43,418 bases of DNA from positions 1-43,418 of the forward strand of contig JAGQYI010000069.1 of the NCBI GenBank assembly GCA_020436165.1, in the 5' to 3' direction. The notes under the pieces were generated by a model that searched no databases, was not told the origin of the DNA, and saw only the letters and a program-made list of their open reading frames with translations. A program made the position numbers and the translations under genes. This DNA comes from Cyclobacteriaceae bacterium (lineage in GTDB: Bacteria > Bacteroidota > Bacteroidia > Cytophagales > Cyclobacteriaceae). The number at the start of each line of letters is the position of its first letter. The first letter of the stretch is position 1. Of this stretch, positions 8,603-19,400 are shown piece by piece.

Positions 8603-10912
8603 TTAATCGAGCAATTCAAAATTGGATGAAAGAGTATCATCGGAATTTCCTCCGACAAATACAGTGAATTCACCCGGTTCGCTACTCCAATTTAACTCAT
8701 AATTGTAAAATGACAGCATCTCATTAGCAATTGTAAAATGCAGTGTTTTAGATTCACCTGGCACCAGATATGTTTTTGTAAAGCCTTTTAGCTCCTTAAC
8801 AGGTCGTGTTATGCTTCCAACTATGTCTCGTATATAAAGCTGAGTAACTTCACTTCCGGCCACACTACCTGTATTTGTTACTGTAACTTGTACATCTATT
8901 GAATCACTTTTTAACATCTGAGATTTGTTTAATTTCAGATTACTATATTCAAATGTGGTATAACTCAATCCAAAGCCAAAAGGATAAACGGGATCATTAG
9001 AAACATCCAGGTAATTTGATTTGAATTTTTCAAACCAATGTCCTTCTGCCAATGGACGCCCTGTATTCTTATGATTGTAGTAGATCGGGACTTGACCAAC
9101 ATTTTGAGGAAAGGTGGTGGTTAGTTTACCAGAAGGGTTCACATCTCCAAACAATACATCAGAAATTGCATGCCCTGACTCTGTCCCTCCAAACCATACA
9201 TTTAAAATAGAAGGTATATTCTCACTTTCCCATTTTATTGCCATTGGTCTTCCGGTGAATAAAACCAATACAACAGGTTTGCCTGTTTCCAGCAGCGCTT
9301 TAAGTAAGGCTCGTTGGTTTTCTGGCATCTCAATATTAGACATGCTTGCGCTTTCTCCACTCATTTCAGAAGGTTCGCCCATAGCTGCAACTATTACATC
9401 TGCTCTTTTTGCGGTATTTACGGCTTCTTGAATCATAACTGATTCAGGACGGTTGTCTCTTCTTGTTGGTTTCCCAAAAATACTTACGCGCGCTTCCAGA
9501 CCAGGATCGGATGTAATATTAGCGCCTCTTGCATAAAGCACTTTTGCATTTGCACCAACAGCTTCTTCTATTCCTTGTTTAAGAGAAATATTTTTTTCAA
9601 AATCGCCTGCAACGCTCCAGGAACCGGCCATATTTTCAGCATTGTCGGCTAATGGGCCAATCAAGGCAATGGTGCCTTGTTTCTTAAGTGGCAAAACCTT
9701 GTTTTCATTTCTCAAAAGGACTAATGTTTCTGAAGCTGTTTTTCTGGCAATTGCTCTGTTTTGATCGGTGAATACCTCATTTTTTGCACGTTCCGGATCA
9801 CAGTATTTATATGGGTCATCGAATAAACCAAGAGCAAACTTGGCTTCCAGTATCCTTCGGCAAGCACCATTAATTTGTTGTTCGGTTACTTTCCCTTCTT
9901 CGAGCGATTTCTTCAAAGTAGTAAGAAAACCTTCGCCTACCATATCCATATCCACTCCTGCTTTTAATGCTAACTCAGATACCTTTTGCAGATCGCCCAT
10001 GCCGTGATCAATCATTTCGTTTATGGCAGTGTAATCTGTTACAACAAATCCGTTGAAGCTCCATTGGTCTCTTAAAACATCTGTTAAGAGCCATTTATTG
10101 GCGCTGGCAGGAATGCCGTCAATTTCATTGAAGGAAGTCATGACGCTTCCTGCTCCGGCATCTACGGCCGCTTTGTAAGGAGGAAAGTACTCGTTGTACA
10201 TTCTTAAGTGGCTCATGTCAACCGTGTTATAATCCCTTCCTGCTTCAGCGGCACCATAGAGTGCAAAATGTTTCACACAGGCCATCATGGTATTATTGGC
10301 AGTCAAGTCATTGCTCTGGTAGCCTTCAACCATTGCCTTGGCAATTTCAGAACCAAGGAACGCATCTTCTCCGCTACCTTCTGCGATACGTCCCCAGCGA
10401 GGATCACGGGCAATGTCTACCATAGGGGAAAAAGTCCAGCAAATACCATCGGCCGTAGCTTCCTGAGCAGCAACCCTGGCGGATTGTTTAATCAAATCCA
10501 TGTTCCAGGAACATGACAAGGCTAAAGGGATTGGGAATACGGTTTTGTAACCGTGGATCACATCCATTCCAAAAATTAACGGGATGCCCAAACGACTTTC
10601 TTCGATAGCTACTTTTTGAACCTCTCTTATTTTTTCGGCAGTTTTGATGTTAAAAAGACCCCCAACTTTCCCTTCTTTTATCTTTTGAGCGATGTTAGAA
10701 CTTGAAGCTTCTCCGGTAGTAATATCGCCTGAAGATGGCAGATTAAGCTGTCCGATTTTTTCTTCCAGGGTCATTAAAGCAAGCACAGAGTCGGCCTTTT
10801 GTTTATACTCATTGTCACCAACCTGTTCATGGTTCGTATTATTTGAGCAGGCCATTATTAGGCAAGCAAAAATAGCAATGCTTACTTGTTTGAATTTTGC
10901 AGTTGTTTTCAT
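8603..10912 (-). CDS. GH3 beta-glucosidase lipoprotein (BglX-like)
   Basis: 769-aa glycoside hydrolase family 3 enzyme with lipobox IMAC (Cys22). Domains in order are the (beta/alpha)8 barrel (about 35-370), the alpha/beta sandwich (about 395-620), and a fibronectin III-like domain (about 680-765). The catalytic nucleophile is Asp293 in GFVVTDY. The likely acid/base is Glu520 in the MSGESAS loop, as in BglX-type enzymes. KHFALYG and RDPRWGR are standard substrate-binding blocks. Such enzymes remove terminal glucose from beta-glucosides. Between two GH144 genes the natural substrates would be sophorose and longer beta-1,2-gluco-oligosaccharides, as for the Bacteroides thetaiotaomicron GH3 next to its GH144. 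Linkage preference is inferred from context only. It lies 53 bases after the upstream GH144 gene. Confidence 0.94.
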   Translation of the reverse strand: MKTTAKFKQVSIAIFACLIMACSNNTNHEQVGDNEYKQKADSVLALMTLEEKIGQLNLPSSGDITTGEASSSNIAQKIKEGKVGGLFNIKTAEKIREVQKVAIEESRLGIPLIFGMDVIHGYKTVFPIPLALSCSWNMDLIKQSARVAAQEATADGICWTFSPMVDIARDPRWGRIAEGSGEDAFLGSEIAKAMVEGYQSNDLTANNTMMACVKHFALYGAAEAGRDYNTVDMSHLRMYNEYFPPYKAAVDAGAGSVMTSFNEIDGIPASANKWLLTDVLRDQWSFNGFVVTDYTAINEMIDHGMGDLQKVSELALKAGVDMDMVGEGFLTTLKKSLEEGKVTEQQINGACRRILEAKFALGLFDDPYKYCDPERAKNEVFTDQNRAIARKTASETLVLLRNENKVLPLKKQGTIALIGPLADNAENMAGSWSVAGDFEKNISLKQGIEEAVGANAKVLYARGANITSDPGLEARVSIFGKPTRRDNRPESVMIQEAVNTAKRADVIVAAMGEPSEMSGESASMSNIEMPENQRALLKALLETGKPVVLVLFTGRPMAIKWESENIPSILNVWFGGTESGHAISDVLFGDVNPSGKLTTTFPQNVGQVPIYYNHKNTGRPLAEGHWFEKFKSNYLDVSNDPVYPFGFGLSYTTFEYSNLKLNKSQMLKSDSIDVQVTVTNTGSVAGSEVTQLYIRDIVGSITRPVKELKGFTKTYLVPGESKTLHFTIANEMLSFYNYELNWSSEPGEFTVFVGGNSDDTLSSNFELLD

Positions 10913-10965
10913 GAGGTTATATATGTTGAGGAGATTTCAAATTTAATTTAATGTTTAGAGTTGAA

Positions 10966-12945
10966 TCAATAGGTAAACCCTAACGCATCCAGCCCATTTT
11001 GGACTTCGGGATTTGACATAAACAGGTTCCAAAGAAGACCGGTGCGATAATTTTCAATCATTAAAATGATGGGACCCTGATCTATAGCCAGGAAGGAGGA
11101 TGCATACCAATTTTCGGTTATGTTAAAAGCATCGTAAAAACCATATTCACCCCAAGTCCTGTCTCCAAGAATGTAGTAAAAATATCTTAATGCTTTCATA
11201 GATTCTTCCGGAGTGAAAGGTAAGGAAGACACTGCTGCTGTAGGAGTAATAACTCCTTTATCGTTGGTGGGGGAGTGTGCTGAGTATCCGCTTTGGTTAT
11301 CGCTGGCAGTAAGCCCCCAACATGCATCGTTATAGCCAATCCAGTTTTTAGGATTAGCCACACAGTAGGCATGATTAATTTTTGAATGATTAACTACCTG
11401 TTCCCAATAGCTGGCGTATTGATCAGACAAATTGGTAGGATTTAGCCCCAGAAAAGTATATTGTTCAAAGAACAGTGGGCCACCATAATCGGGGCCAAGA
11501 GGGAGCGTGAACCCGTAAAATTCTTTGCCATTCGCAATACCGCCATTTAATGCCCACCCATTGTTGTATACAGATGGTGCGACTGAATGCGTTGGAGAGG
11601 AGGCAGCAAGTACATGGGTGATCAGGGCTTCATTCCAGCCTCTAACCGGCATGTTCATTTCAAAATTATAATTGGGAGACCAGTGCCAGTAAAGCTGGTT
11701 CTGTCCTTGCGTATACCAGTCCCATTCGATGCCTTCCCATAATGTATTTATGTTGTCTATTAACGTTTGTTCTTCGGTTATATTTGGGTCAAGGTACTGC
11801 CGAACTGTTAGTAGCCCCATCGCCATGTAAGAGGTTTCTACCAAATCTCCACCGTTGTCTTTTGTGCTAAATGGTATTACCTGTCCTGAGGTTCCATTCA
11901 GCCAGTGCGACCATGCACCGTGAAAACGGTCGGAATCGTTCAATAGAAAATCGACAATCGTATTCCAGCGTTCCACTCCTTGAGCTCTGGTAATAAAGCC
12001 TCTTTCAATACCAACAATAATGGCCATTAATCCAAACCCTGAGCCACCGCTGGTAACGGTTTCTCCTGATGTATTTCGCTCCCTGGTTAAACCGGAAACC
12101 GGATGTCCAAAATCCCAGAAATATTTAAAGGTTTGTTCCTGGATTTTGGTAAGGAGATCATCGTCTGAAATTTCAGGAAATTTTAAAGTTGAATCCAGCT
12201 TGGTTATAAATGTACTGTTAAATCCATCAAAGTCAACTGCTCCGGGCCCGGCAATGGTTGTTCCTAATTCTAATTCATATGTTGATAAGTCTCGTATTTC
12301 ATCTAAAGGGTCTATTATTAGCTTGTTTCCGTCAACACTTCTATTTAATACAAGAGAAATAGAGTTCCATTTTAAACGAACATTTTGAGAATTAATTGAT
12401 TCCATGTCTAAATCATCTGAAAAAGTTGCAACAATTTGAAGGTCAAGAGGTGCGTTGGTTATTTTACCAGTAGACATCAAATCGATATCACCTGCAGTAA
12501 CTGACTTAAGAAGTAATTTGCCTTGGTGGGTTTTGAATTGATATTCAACTGGTGAAAATTTGTTTTCATTTGAACCTACCAGTTGATTGGATATTTTTAT
12601 TGAATACAAGGTATATGTTTCAAGTGTTTCTAAAGGATATATAACAACGTTCTTGAACTCATTAGAATAATTTAACCTATAAGTGATTTCATTATTATCT
12701 TGATTAACTATTGATAATGCTGTTCTAAAAGAAGTGGTGTCAATTGAGTAATTAAAAGATGCAATTATTGACGGGTTAATTGCTACATTATCAATCTGGC
12801 CATCAAGCAAGTTTACATTTTCAATTTGTAGAGATTTTAAAATCAATGTTGGTATCATTTCACTGTTTTTATTACAACTTAAAAAAGTTAGCATAATTAG
12901 TAACAGCGGTACTAAATATAAAGGTTTACGCCAGTTGCGGCCCAT
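10966..12945 (-). CDS. GH144 beta-1,2-glucanase-like lipoprotein with two Ig-like domains
   Basis: 659-aa lipoprotein (lipobox FLSC, Cys24). Residues about 40-135 and 140-245 look like two bacterial Ig-like (Big_5 type) domains, each ending in a YTLYSIKIS or YELELGT strand. A complete GH144 domain follows from about 260 to the end, beginning QEQTFKYFW and sharing VTSGGSGFGLMAI, DRFHGAW.HW, GGDLVETS, YWHWSPN and AIDQGPI with the shorter paralogue at 7227-8591. The Ig-like stalk suggests the enzyme stands off a membrane, probably the cell surface, as the endo-acting enzyme that makes SusCD-sized fragments. The alternative periplasmic placement is not excluded because the residues after Cys24 are only weakly acidic. 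A strong hairpin separates it from the LamG gene before it. Confidence 0.88.
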   Translation of the reverse strand: MGRNWRKPLYLVPLLLIMLTFLSCNKNSEMIPTLILKSLQIENVNLLDGQIDNVAINPSIIASFNYSIDTTSFRTALSIVNQDNNEITYRLNYSNEFKNVVIYPLETLETYTLYSIKISNQLVGSNENKFSPVEYQFKTHQGKLLLKSVTAGDIDLMSTGKITNAPLDLQIVATFSDDLDMESINSQNVRLKWNSISLVLNRSVDGNKLIIDPLDEIRDLSTYELELGTTIAGPGAVDFDGFNSTFITKLDSTLKFPEISDDDLLTKIQEQTFKYFWDFGHPVSGLTRERNTSGETVTSGGSGFGLMAIIVGIERGFITRAQGVERWNTIVDFLLNDSDRFHGAWSHWLNGTSGQVIPFSTKDNGGDLVETSYMAMGLLTVRQYLDPNITEEQTLIDNINTLWEGIEWDWYTQGQNQLYWHWSPNYNFEMNMPVRGWNEALITHVLAASSPTHSVAPSVYNNGWALNGGIANGKEFYGFTLPLGPDYGGPLFFEQYTFLGLNPTNLSDQYASYWEQVVNHSKINHAYCVANPKNWIGYNDACWGLTASDNQSGYSAHSPTNDKGVITPTAAVSSLPFTPEESMKALRYFYYILGDRTWGEYGFYDAFNITENWYASSFLAIDQGPIILMIENYRTGLLWNLFMSNPEVQNGLDALGFTY

Positions 12946-12974
12946 TTTAAAGAATCATTAGGAGAAAATATAAA

Positions 12975-13004
12975 ATACTGTCCCGGGATAGCCCGGGACA
13001 GTAT
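12975..13004 (-). terminator. strong intercistronic hairpin inside the PUL
   Basis: Perfect 13-bp stem ATACTGTCCCGGG (12975-12987) / CCCGGGACAGTAT (12992-13004) with a 4-base loop lies between the LamG lipoprotein and the GH144 gene. On the minus strand it is followed by an interrupted T-rich run. It could act as a partial terminator or protect the 3' end of the susCD-LamG transcript, giving higher transport than enzyme expression. Confidence 0.65.
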
Positions 13005-13037
13005 AATTAATTAAGAAGACTAATTTAACTAAAAAAA

Positions 13038-14861
13038 TTAGTGACCAGCAGCTAATAATGCAGCAACTTGTGTTGAAGTTAAAACACCATTATAAATTCG
13101 AAGGTCATCAAACTGGCTTTGGTCTGAAAGGTGACCCCATTCAGTAAACCTTGGTGCGCCAGATGCAAATGAGACAAGATCGCATCCAGTCCAATCTAAG
13201 CCAGTTAAATCAGTTGATGTAACAAGTATTCCATTCATGTATACTTGTGCTTTGGTTTGTGAAATAGTGAAAGCGATGTGTCTCCATTCTCCAAAATCTT
13301 CAGACTTGATTTCAGAATACAAACCACCATCAACCCAGGTGTCAGCCGTTCCGTTACCCACATTAATTTTAAACCTTTGATTTCCATCGGCATTTTCACG
13401 GAAGAATCTTATTCCACTGGTTCTTAGGTTTTGAGTATCTGGATAGCCAGCATTTCCAGTATCTTCAGGTCCAATTGTAAGTATTCCGGCTCTGTCTGGA
13501 GTTGCGTTAACATTGATCCAGAAAGAAGCAGAAAACTCAGTATTTGTTAGGTTGGTACTTGGCATTGTGATGTATGAATCGGCAGCGCCTACATAAGCTG
13601 CTCCTGAAATTGTTGGTGTACCAACTTCAGTTACTGTCGGAGCTACAGTGCCTGTAGCAGTGAAATCAGTATTAAATGACAAGTAGGTTATTTCAACGGC
13701 ATCATCACCATCGTCTGGGGTAAGATGTGGGTCTGGGTCCCAGGTTGGTTCGCCAAACTCTAATCCTGTAAGAGTTTCGAGTTCTGCTTCAGTTAAGGCT
13801 TTATTGAACAACCTTAACTCATCAAGATCTCCAACATCTGAAAAGTGACTCCAACCAGTGAATCTTGGGGCTCCCGACATAATACTTAATAGATCACATC
13901 CAGTAAAATCCATGCCGGCATGATCAGTATTCTCACTAACTTTAGCTCCATCAATATAAAATGCAGCTGTTGTTGCATCAATTACAAAAGCAAAATGGTG
14001 CCAAACGCCATCATCAGGGTCTAATTTTGCAAAATCACCTCCATCTAACCATACATCCGCTTCACCAGTTCCAAAGTTTACCTTGAATATCTGCTTGTCG
14101 CCACTCTCTTCCTGAAAAATTCTAAATCCACTTGTTCTAACATTTTGGGCATCAGGATTTTCAGTATCCTCAGGACCCATTACAAGAATACCTGAACGCC
14201 AACCATAGGAAGGTTTGGGATCTTCGCGCTTAACCTTCATATAGAAGGATGCAGTCATTGATGTATTCTGAAGATTTGTTGTTGGGAACGTTAAATACGC
14301 TTCTGGTGCCCCCGCGTAAGCATCATCTCCCTCTTCTCCTTCTCCTAAGAAACCTGGCGATCCAACAACAGTTGCTTCTGTTTCACTTACAAGATCTGCA
14401 TAATTACCCTCAAATGACATGTAAAAAACCTCACCATCCATTGGAGTGTACGGATTAGCAGTAGTCTTAGTAAATGTAGTAGTTGCGGTAGCTGTATTCC
14501 CGCCTTTATCTGTTACCGTCACAGTAATAGTATGCTCACCATCTGCAACACCTGTTTGCTCTACTGATCCATCATAATTCAAAAAGTCTGGGAAAGAAGA
14601 TACCTCTTCAATTTGAGTGCCATCAAATGCTACTACTGCTGAGGCTAATTCCGTCTCATCTTTAGCATTATATTCAATTGTAACAGTTGTTGTGGCATCC
14701 AGTGTTTCAACCGTTGATCCATTTTCAGGTGACGAAATTGTCACTGTGGGATTTACGGTGTCTTCTGGCTCTGGCTCTGGCTCCGGATCCTTTTTACAGG
14801 AAACTATCGAAACCATTAATGCAATAATTGCAAGAATCGAAATTTTGTGAAATTGTTTCAT
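13038..14861 (-). CDS. surface lipoprotein with Ig-like and two LamG domains (SusE/F position)
   Basis: 607-aa lipoprotein (lipobox SIVSC, Cys22). The Cys is followed by KKD and an EPEPEPE run, an acidic stretch typical of Bacteroidota lipoproteins sent to the cell surface. Next comes an Ig-like domain (about 37-137) and two concanavalin/LamG-type domains (about 143-370 and 393-605). The two are clear duplicates: both contain an NVRTSG/NLRTSG stretch and a CDL...SGAPRFT block ending in H.SD. It sits directly after susD, the place of SusE/SusF-type glycan-binding proteins, so a surface glycan-binding role is likely. It has no recognised hydrolase motif, though LamG-like folds also occur in enzymes. 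Start is 33 bases after the susD stop. Confidence 0.82.
   Translation of the reverse strand: MKQFHKISILAIIALMVSIVSCKKDPEPEPEPEDTVNPTVTISSPENGSTVETLDATTTVTIEYNAKDETELASAVVAFDGTQIEEVSSFPDFLNYDGSVEQTGVADGEHTITVTVTDKGGNTATATTTFTKTTANPYTPMDGEVFYMSFEGNYADLVSETEATVVGSPGFLGEGEEGDDAYAGAPEAYLTFPTTNLQNTSMTASFYMKVKREDPKPSYGWRSGILVMGPEDTENPDAQNVRTSGFRIFQEESGDKQIFKVNFGTGEADVWLDGGDFAKLDPDDGVWHHFAFVIDATTAAFYIDGAKVSENTDHAGMDFTGCDLLSIMSGAPRFTGWSHFSDVGDLDELRLFNKALTEAELETLTGLEFGEPTWDPDPHLTPDDGDDAVEITYLSFNTDFTATGTVAPTVTEVGTPTISGAAYVGAADSYITMPSTNLTNTEFSASFWINVNATPDRAGILTIGPEDTGNAGYPDTQNLRTSGIRFFRENADGNQRFKINVGNGTADTWVDGGLYSEIKSEDFGEWRHIAFTISQTKAQVYMNGILVTSTDLTGLDWTGCDLVSFASGAPRFTEWGHLSDQSQFDDLRIYNGVLTSTQVAALLAAGH
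14764..14790. repeat. short tandem repeat encoding a Pro-Glu linker
   Basis: Four imperfect copies of a TGGCTC-type hexamer encode the PEPEPEPE tether after the lipidated Cys of the LamG lipoprotein. The unit could expand or contract without a frameshift because it is 6 bases long. Confidence 0.6.
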
Positions 14862-14894
14862 ACTTAATTATTTAGTTGATAATTTATTTTTAAA

Positions 14895-16436
14895 TTAATT
14901 GTTTACTCCTTCAGCTAATTGTGGCAATTCTGATACCTGATCTGCTGGGAATGGGTAATATGCTTTATCCATCGTAAAAGTTCTATCTTCATAGCTAAGC
15001 TCCATGGTATTTTTTGTTCTTACCATATCATAATATCGAATTCCCCATTCCATACTAAGTTCGGCATATTTCTCATCCAGAACATCTTGAGTAGTAACTG
15101 ATGCTAATGGAGATAGTTTTGCTCTTATTCTAACTGCATTTACTGCGTCAATCGCTGTCATTGCAGAACTACTGGCTCCACGTGTCAATGCTTCTGCGTG
15201 CATTAAAAGAATTTCTGCATACCTTATACCTATTAGGTTCTTATTATCACCAGCAGCAACCCGGCCTGGTGTCAATTCAGTTGATGGTTGTATATGTTTA
15301 CCGCTTCCAAAGAATAATCTTCCATTATCGTTAAAAATATCGCCTTCACGGTTTTGATTATCTATCCATGCGGGAAGCGTTCCATAGATGGTTTGAAGAG
15401 TATCAATACCTCTTGGAGTAAATTCTACAGATGTTTCCAGACGATCGGTTTCCCCTCTATCTAGCATAAAAGTTATGTATTTGAGTGTAGGCTCATAGAA
15501 TCCCCATCCTGCTTCAGCACCACTAACAACCGGAGTCCAACCTCCTATGCCATAAGGGTTCCAGAGTGCATTTGGGTTAAACTTATCACCTTCTGACTGA
15601 CCATAGTCTGATCGCTGGAACTCAAGAATGAATTCATCATCTAACTTAGACGATATTTTATTAAACATGTCATAATAATCGGGAGCAAGTTGAAACTTTC
15701 CGGAACTGATTATTTGAGAAGTTGCAGTCGCAACTCCATCATAATCTTCCATTTCCTGATAGGCCATAGCCTGTATAGCGAGGGCTGTATACTTAGTTAT
15801 TCCACCGGGAATATCCGAACGATTCCTAGGGTGAGAATCAGGTAGTAGAGGAATAACTTCTTTCATTTCATCAACAATATACTGCATAGTTTGCACCTTA
15901 TTACTAACTGGTTGACTTTGAATATTGTCTAGCTGATCAATAATAATTGAACCGCCAAATGCCCTGGTGAACTGTAAATAAAGCCAGGCGCGCATGGTTC
16001 GACATTCTGCCTTGTACTGGTCAGTTAAGGCCTGATTATTTGCAGCCGGACTATATTTATCGATATCTTCCATCGCAGTGAACATTCTTACAATATCACT
16101 GTATTCTGCAGTCCAGATAGCGTTAAGGTTCCAATGGCTTGCCTGATAAAGAAATTTGTCCTGCTCCTGCATAGGAGCCTGATCACCTGCAGCATTCACA
16201 TCATCACCTCTAATACCGATTGTCATTAATTCATCCCAGCCTCTGGTATAAAATGCTTCATAGGCACCTAAAAGAGGGAGGATCATATCTCCGCCTACTG
16301 TATAATCTACATCTGTGTTAAGGACAAGACCTTCATAAGGTTCATATAATTTATCCTCGCAACTTAATGATGCAAACAAAACTAGAATAGCAATTAGTAT
16401 TGGTGTTATATTTTTTATTTTAAATAACGTTTTCAT
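14895..16436 (-). CDS. susD: SusD/RagB-family outer-membrane lipoprotein
   Basis: Glycan-binding lid of the SusCD import complex at the outer-membrane surface. The signal peptide ends at lipobox SLSC (Cys26), followed directly by EDK, an acidic surface-export signal. The helical TPR-like N-terminal half includes the family block YKAECRTMRAWLYLQFTRAFG. The C-terminal SusD-like part includes IRYAEILLMHAEAL and a late MEWGIRYYDMVRT motif. The length (513 aa) is normal. An alternative start at 16448 adds MFRD and would overlap the susC stop as TAATG. The shorter start gives a more typical signal peptide. It is translated just after susC, so the two are produced together. Confidence 0.95.
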   Translation of the reverse strand: MKTLFKIKNITPILIAILVLFASLSCEDKLYEPYEGLVLNTDVDYTVGGDMILPLLGAYEAFYTRGWDELMTIGIRGDDVNAAGDQAPMQEQDKFLYQASHWNLNAIWTAEYSDIVRMFTAMEDIDKYSPAANNQALTDQYKAECRTMRAWLYLQFTRAFGGSIIIDQLDNIQSQPVSNKVQTMQYIVDEMKEVIPLLPDSHPRNRSDIPGGITKYTALAIQAMAYQEMEDYDGVATATSQIISSGKFQLAPDYYDMFNKISSKLDDEFILEFQRSDYGQSEGDKFNPNALWNPYGIGGWTPVVSGAEAGWGFYEPTLKYITFMLDRGETDRLETSVEFTPRGIDTLQTIYGTLPAWIDNQNREGDIFNDNGRLFFGSGKHIQPSTELTPGRVAAGDNKNLIGIRYAEILLMHAEALTRGASSSAMTAIDAVNAVRIRAKLSPLASVTTQDVLDEKYAELSMEWGIRYYDMVRTKNTMELSYEDRTFTMDKAYYPFPADQVSELPQLAEGVNN

Positions 16437-16447
16437 GTCTCTAAACA

Positions 16448-19400
16448 TTAAAATTTAACATTTAAACCAATCCGGTAAGTTGCAGGAATTGGGTAAAACT
16501 GACGGTCAATGCCATCAGGAATTTCTGGGCTAAAACCATTATATTTAAATAAGGTGATTGGCTTATCGGCAGTTAGGTAAATTCTTGTTTCTGGCATTCC
16601 TTTAAAGAATGAATCAGTATTTACTGTATACGAAACCTGAACATTTTGAATTCTAAAAAATGCACCGTCTTCAACAAAGTAGTCACTAAAATTCTGGTTC
16701 CAACCTCGTCTAAGACCAGAAGCTGAAGGATACTTATTTGAGGTGCCTTCGCCATGCCACAACCCTGTGGCAAGATCGGCATCAATATTTGTATCATTAG
16801 TAAAGATTATTTCTCCTCGTTTACGATTAAGGATTTTGTTTCCATATTGTCCCATAAAGGCCATTGTGAATGATAAATTCTTGTAATTCAATCCTAAAGA
16901 CCCTCCGTAAGTTAGAGTTGGAATGTATGATCCAAGATAAACTTTGTCAAGATCGTCAATCACATCATCATTATTCTGATCTTTAAACCTAAAGTCGCCA
17001 GGAACCAAGCCATTTGACACTGCTACAGGATCAGCGTTAACTTCTGCTTGAGTTTGGTAAACTCCAGCAATTTCGTATCCATAAAAGGAAAATAAGGGTT
17101 GCCCCACCTCTGAGCGTTGACGAAACTCTGCAGTACCTGCATTCAAATATTTCTGCCCAAATAAATCTGTAACCTCATTCTTATTAAAGGCAAAATTAAG
17201 GCCTACCATATAACTTAAGTCATCAGTTATTTTATCATTCCAGTCCATAGTAATTTCAACACCTGAGTTTCTAATTCCTCCAGCATTTTTTCTTACAGAC
17301 CCTGCCTGAAGTTTTAGACTAACAGGAATAATGGCATTTTCTGTATTTCGTATATAATAGTCGGCATCAATACTTAAACGATTATTAAGTAAATCAGCTG
17401 TAAAACCAATATTCGTACCAACGACAACTTCCCAACCAAGATAGCCAAATGTACTTGTTGAATATGTGCCTTCTACCTGTTGATCATCAATAGCAAGATT
17501 AACCTGATTAACTGATTGGGCCCCGTCTTCACGGTCGCCAACATCAGTTCCGAGTTTTCCCCATCCTCCTCTAATTTTAAGGAAATCAACGAACCCTACA
17601 CCTTCAAAAAAACTTTCTTCAGAAATTATCCATCCAAGTCCAAAGGCCGGGAAGGTACCCCACTTTTCTTGGTATTTATGTGATCCATCTCTACGTAGGG
17701 TAAAATAGGCCAGGTATCTGTTTTTAAAGTCGTACGACAACCTACCGAAATAGGAAAATCCATATAACCGACTTCCACTCTCACTAACTTGTCTTGTATC
17801 GTTATACAGAACAGTTAGGTTATTATTAATATATCGTAGATATTCCTCCAAAGGAACCCCTTGTACTGAGCCACTTATTCCATTATACCATTCGTTTCTG
17901 AATGATGTTCCAATCATTGCGGTAACATTGTGATTCCCGAATTCCTGATTATAAGTTAGCGTATTGTCCCAATACTGATTAACCTGCAAAGTCCTTCCAC
18001 TATTAAGTGTTGAGGATAATCTTGATGTTGATAATCTCTCTGCATCGGTATTAACAATAATATAAGGAGTGCCGAAGGAACGGGACTTCAGAAACATCGT
18101 ATAAATATTGTAATTAGTTTTAAATTTCAACTTTTCATTAAGAAAGGTTATTTCACTGTAGATATTTGATTGTATTTTTTTAATATCCTGCCTTGCTTCA
18201 TTGTAATCAAGCGCGAAGAAAGGATTTTGAGTATTTCGGTAACCGGCATTCTGAGCAGTTGCATATGGGCTTCCCCATGCAGCCAGACTGTCATCAGATA
18301 CAATAAATTGATTGTAGAATTGCTCATCCCGTACTGGCATTACAGGAACAGCATGGTATGCCTGGAACCAAGCCCCAGATTGCTCAATATATCTAACCGC
18401 ATTACTTAGGTTGAAGCTTACCCCTGCTTTAAACCAGTTATTAACTTTCTGATCGATCTTTGTTGTAATATTCATCCTGTCATAAGAGTTCTTCATTTTC
18501 ATTAATCCATCTTGAGAAAAGTAACTCATACCAAAGGAGTAGGCTGTGTTTTCGGTACCACCAGCTATTGCGACAGAATGGTTTTGAATTGGAGCTGCTG
18601 GGTTCATTATTTCATGATACCAGTCAGTATTCGGTGCCGGTAACTCAGGGTTTTCCTTACTTCTTCCCCAAAGTTGAAATACTTTATCAATATAGCTCTT
18701 ATCAGCAGCAGAACCTGTCTGATTCACATATTCAACAAATTGTGCAGTATTTGCCATTTTGAGCACGTTAGTTGGCACCTGGACCCCATAGTATCCATCG
18801 TAGGTGATATTAGCCTTAGAATTAAACCGGCCACCCTTAGTGGTGATTAGTACAACGCCATTTGCTGCACGAACTCCATAAATTGCAGAAGCTGATGCAT
18901 CCTTAAGAACTGATAAACTTTCAATTTCTGAAGGATTTAAAAAGTCGATATTGTCAAAAAGAGCACCGTTTACTACATAAAGTGGAGGTGAAGTATTGGC
19001 ATAAGAGCCAATACCTCGAATTCGAACTGTAGGTTCACTTCCAGGGCTGCCATTGTTAATAATTTGGACACCTGCTACCCGACCCTGTAAAGCTTGCATT
19101 GTTTGGCCCGCAGGTGTTTTTAAAATCTCCTCATTTTTTACTGTTGAAATCGAAGATGTTAGATCCTTTACCTTCTGAGTTCCGTATCCAACAACTATAA
19201 CTTCTTCCAACTCTGATACATTTGCTGCCAAGCTAATGTTGATTTCGGACATATTGCCAACAATTACTTCTGTAGAATTGAATCCAACAAAAGAAAACAC
19301 AAGAACTGACTCTGGCCCTGGAACTGATAGGCTGTAAAATCCATTGATATCTGTTACAGTTCCAATGGTTGTTCCTTTTACTGCAATGGTAGCACCAGGC

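Noticed and set aside
14764-14790. CRISPR-like or minisatellite array
   Set aside because: The repeat is a 6-base unit inside a coding frame for a Pro-Glu tether and has no spacers. No CRISPR array exists in the window.
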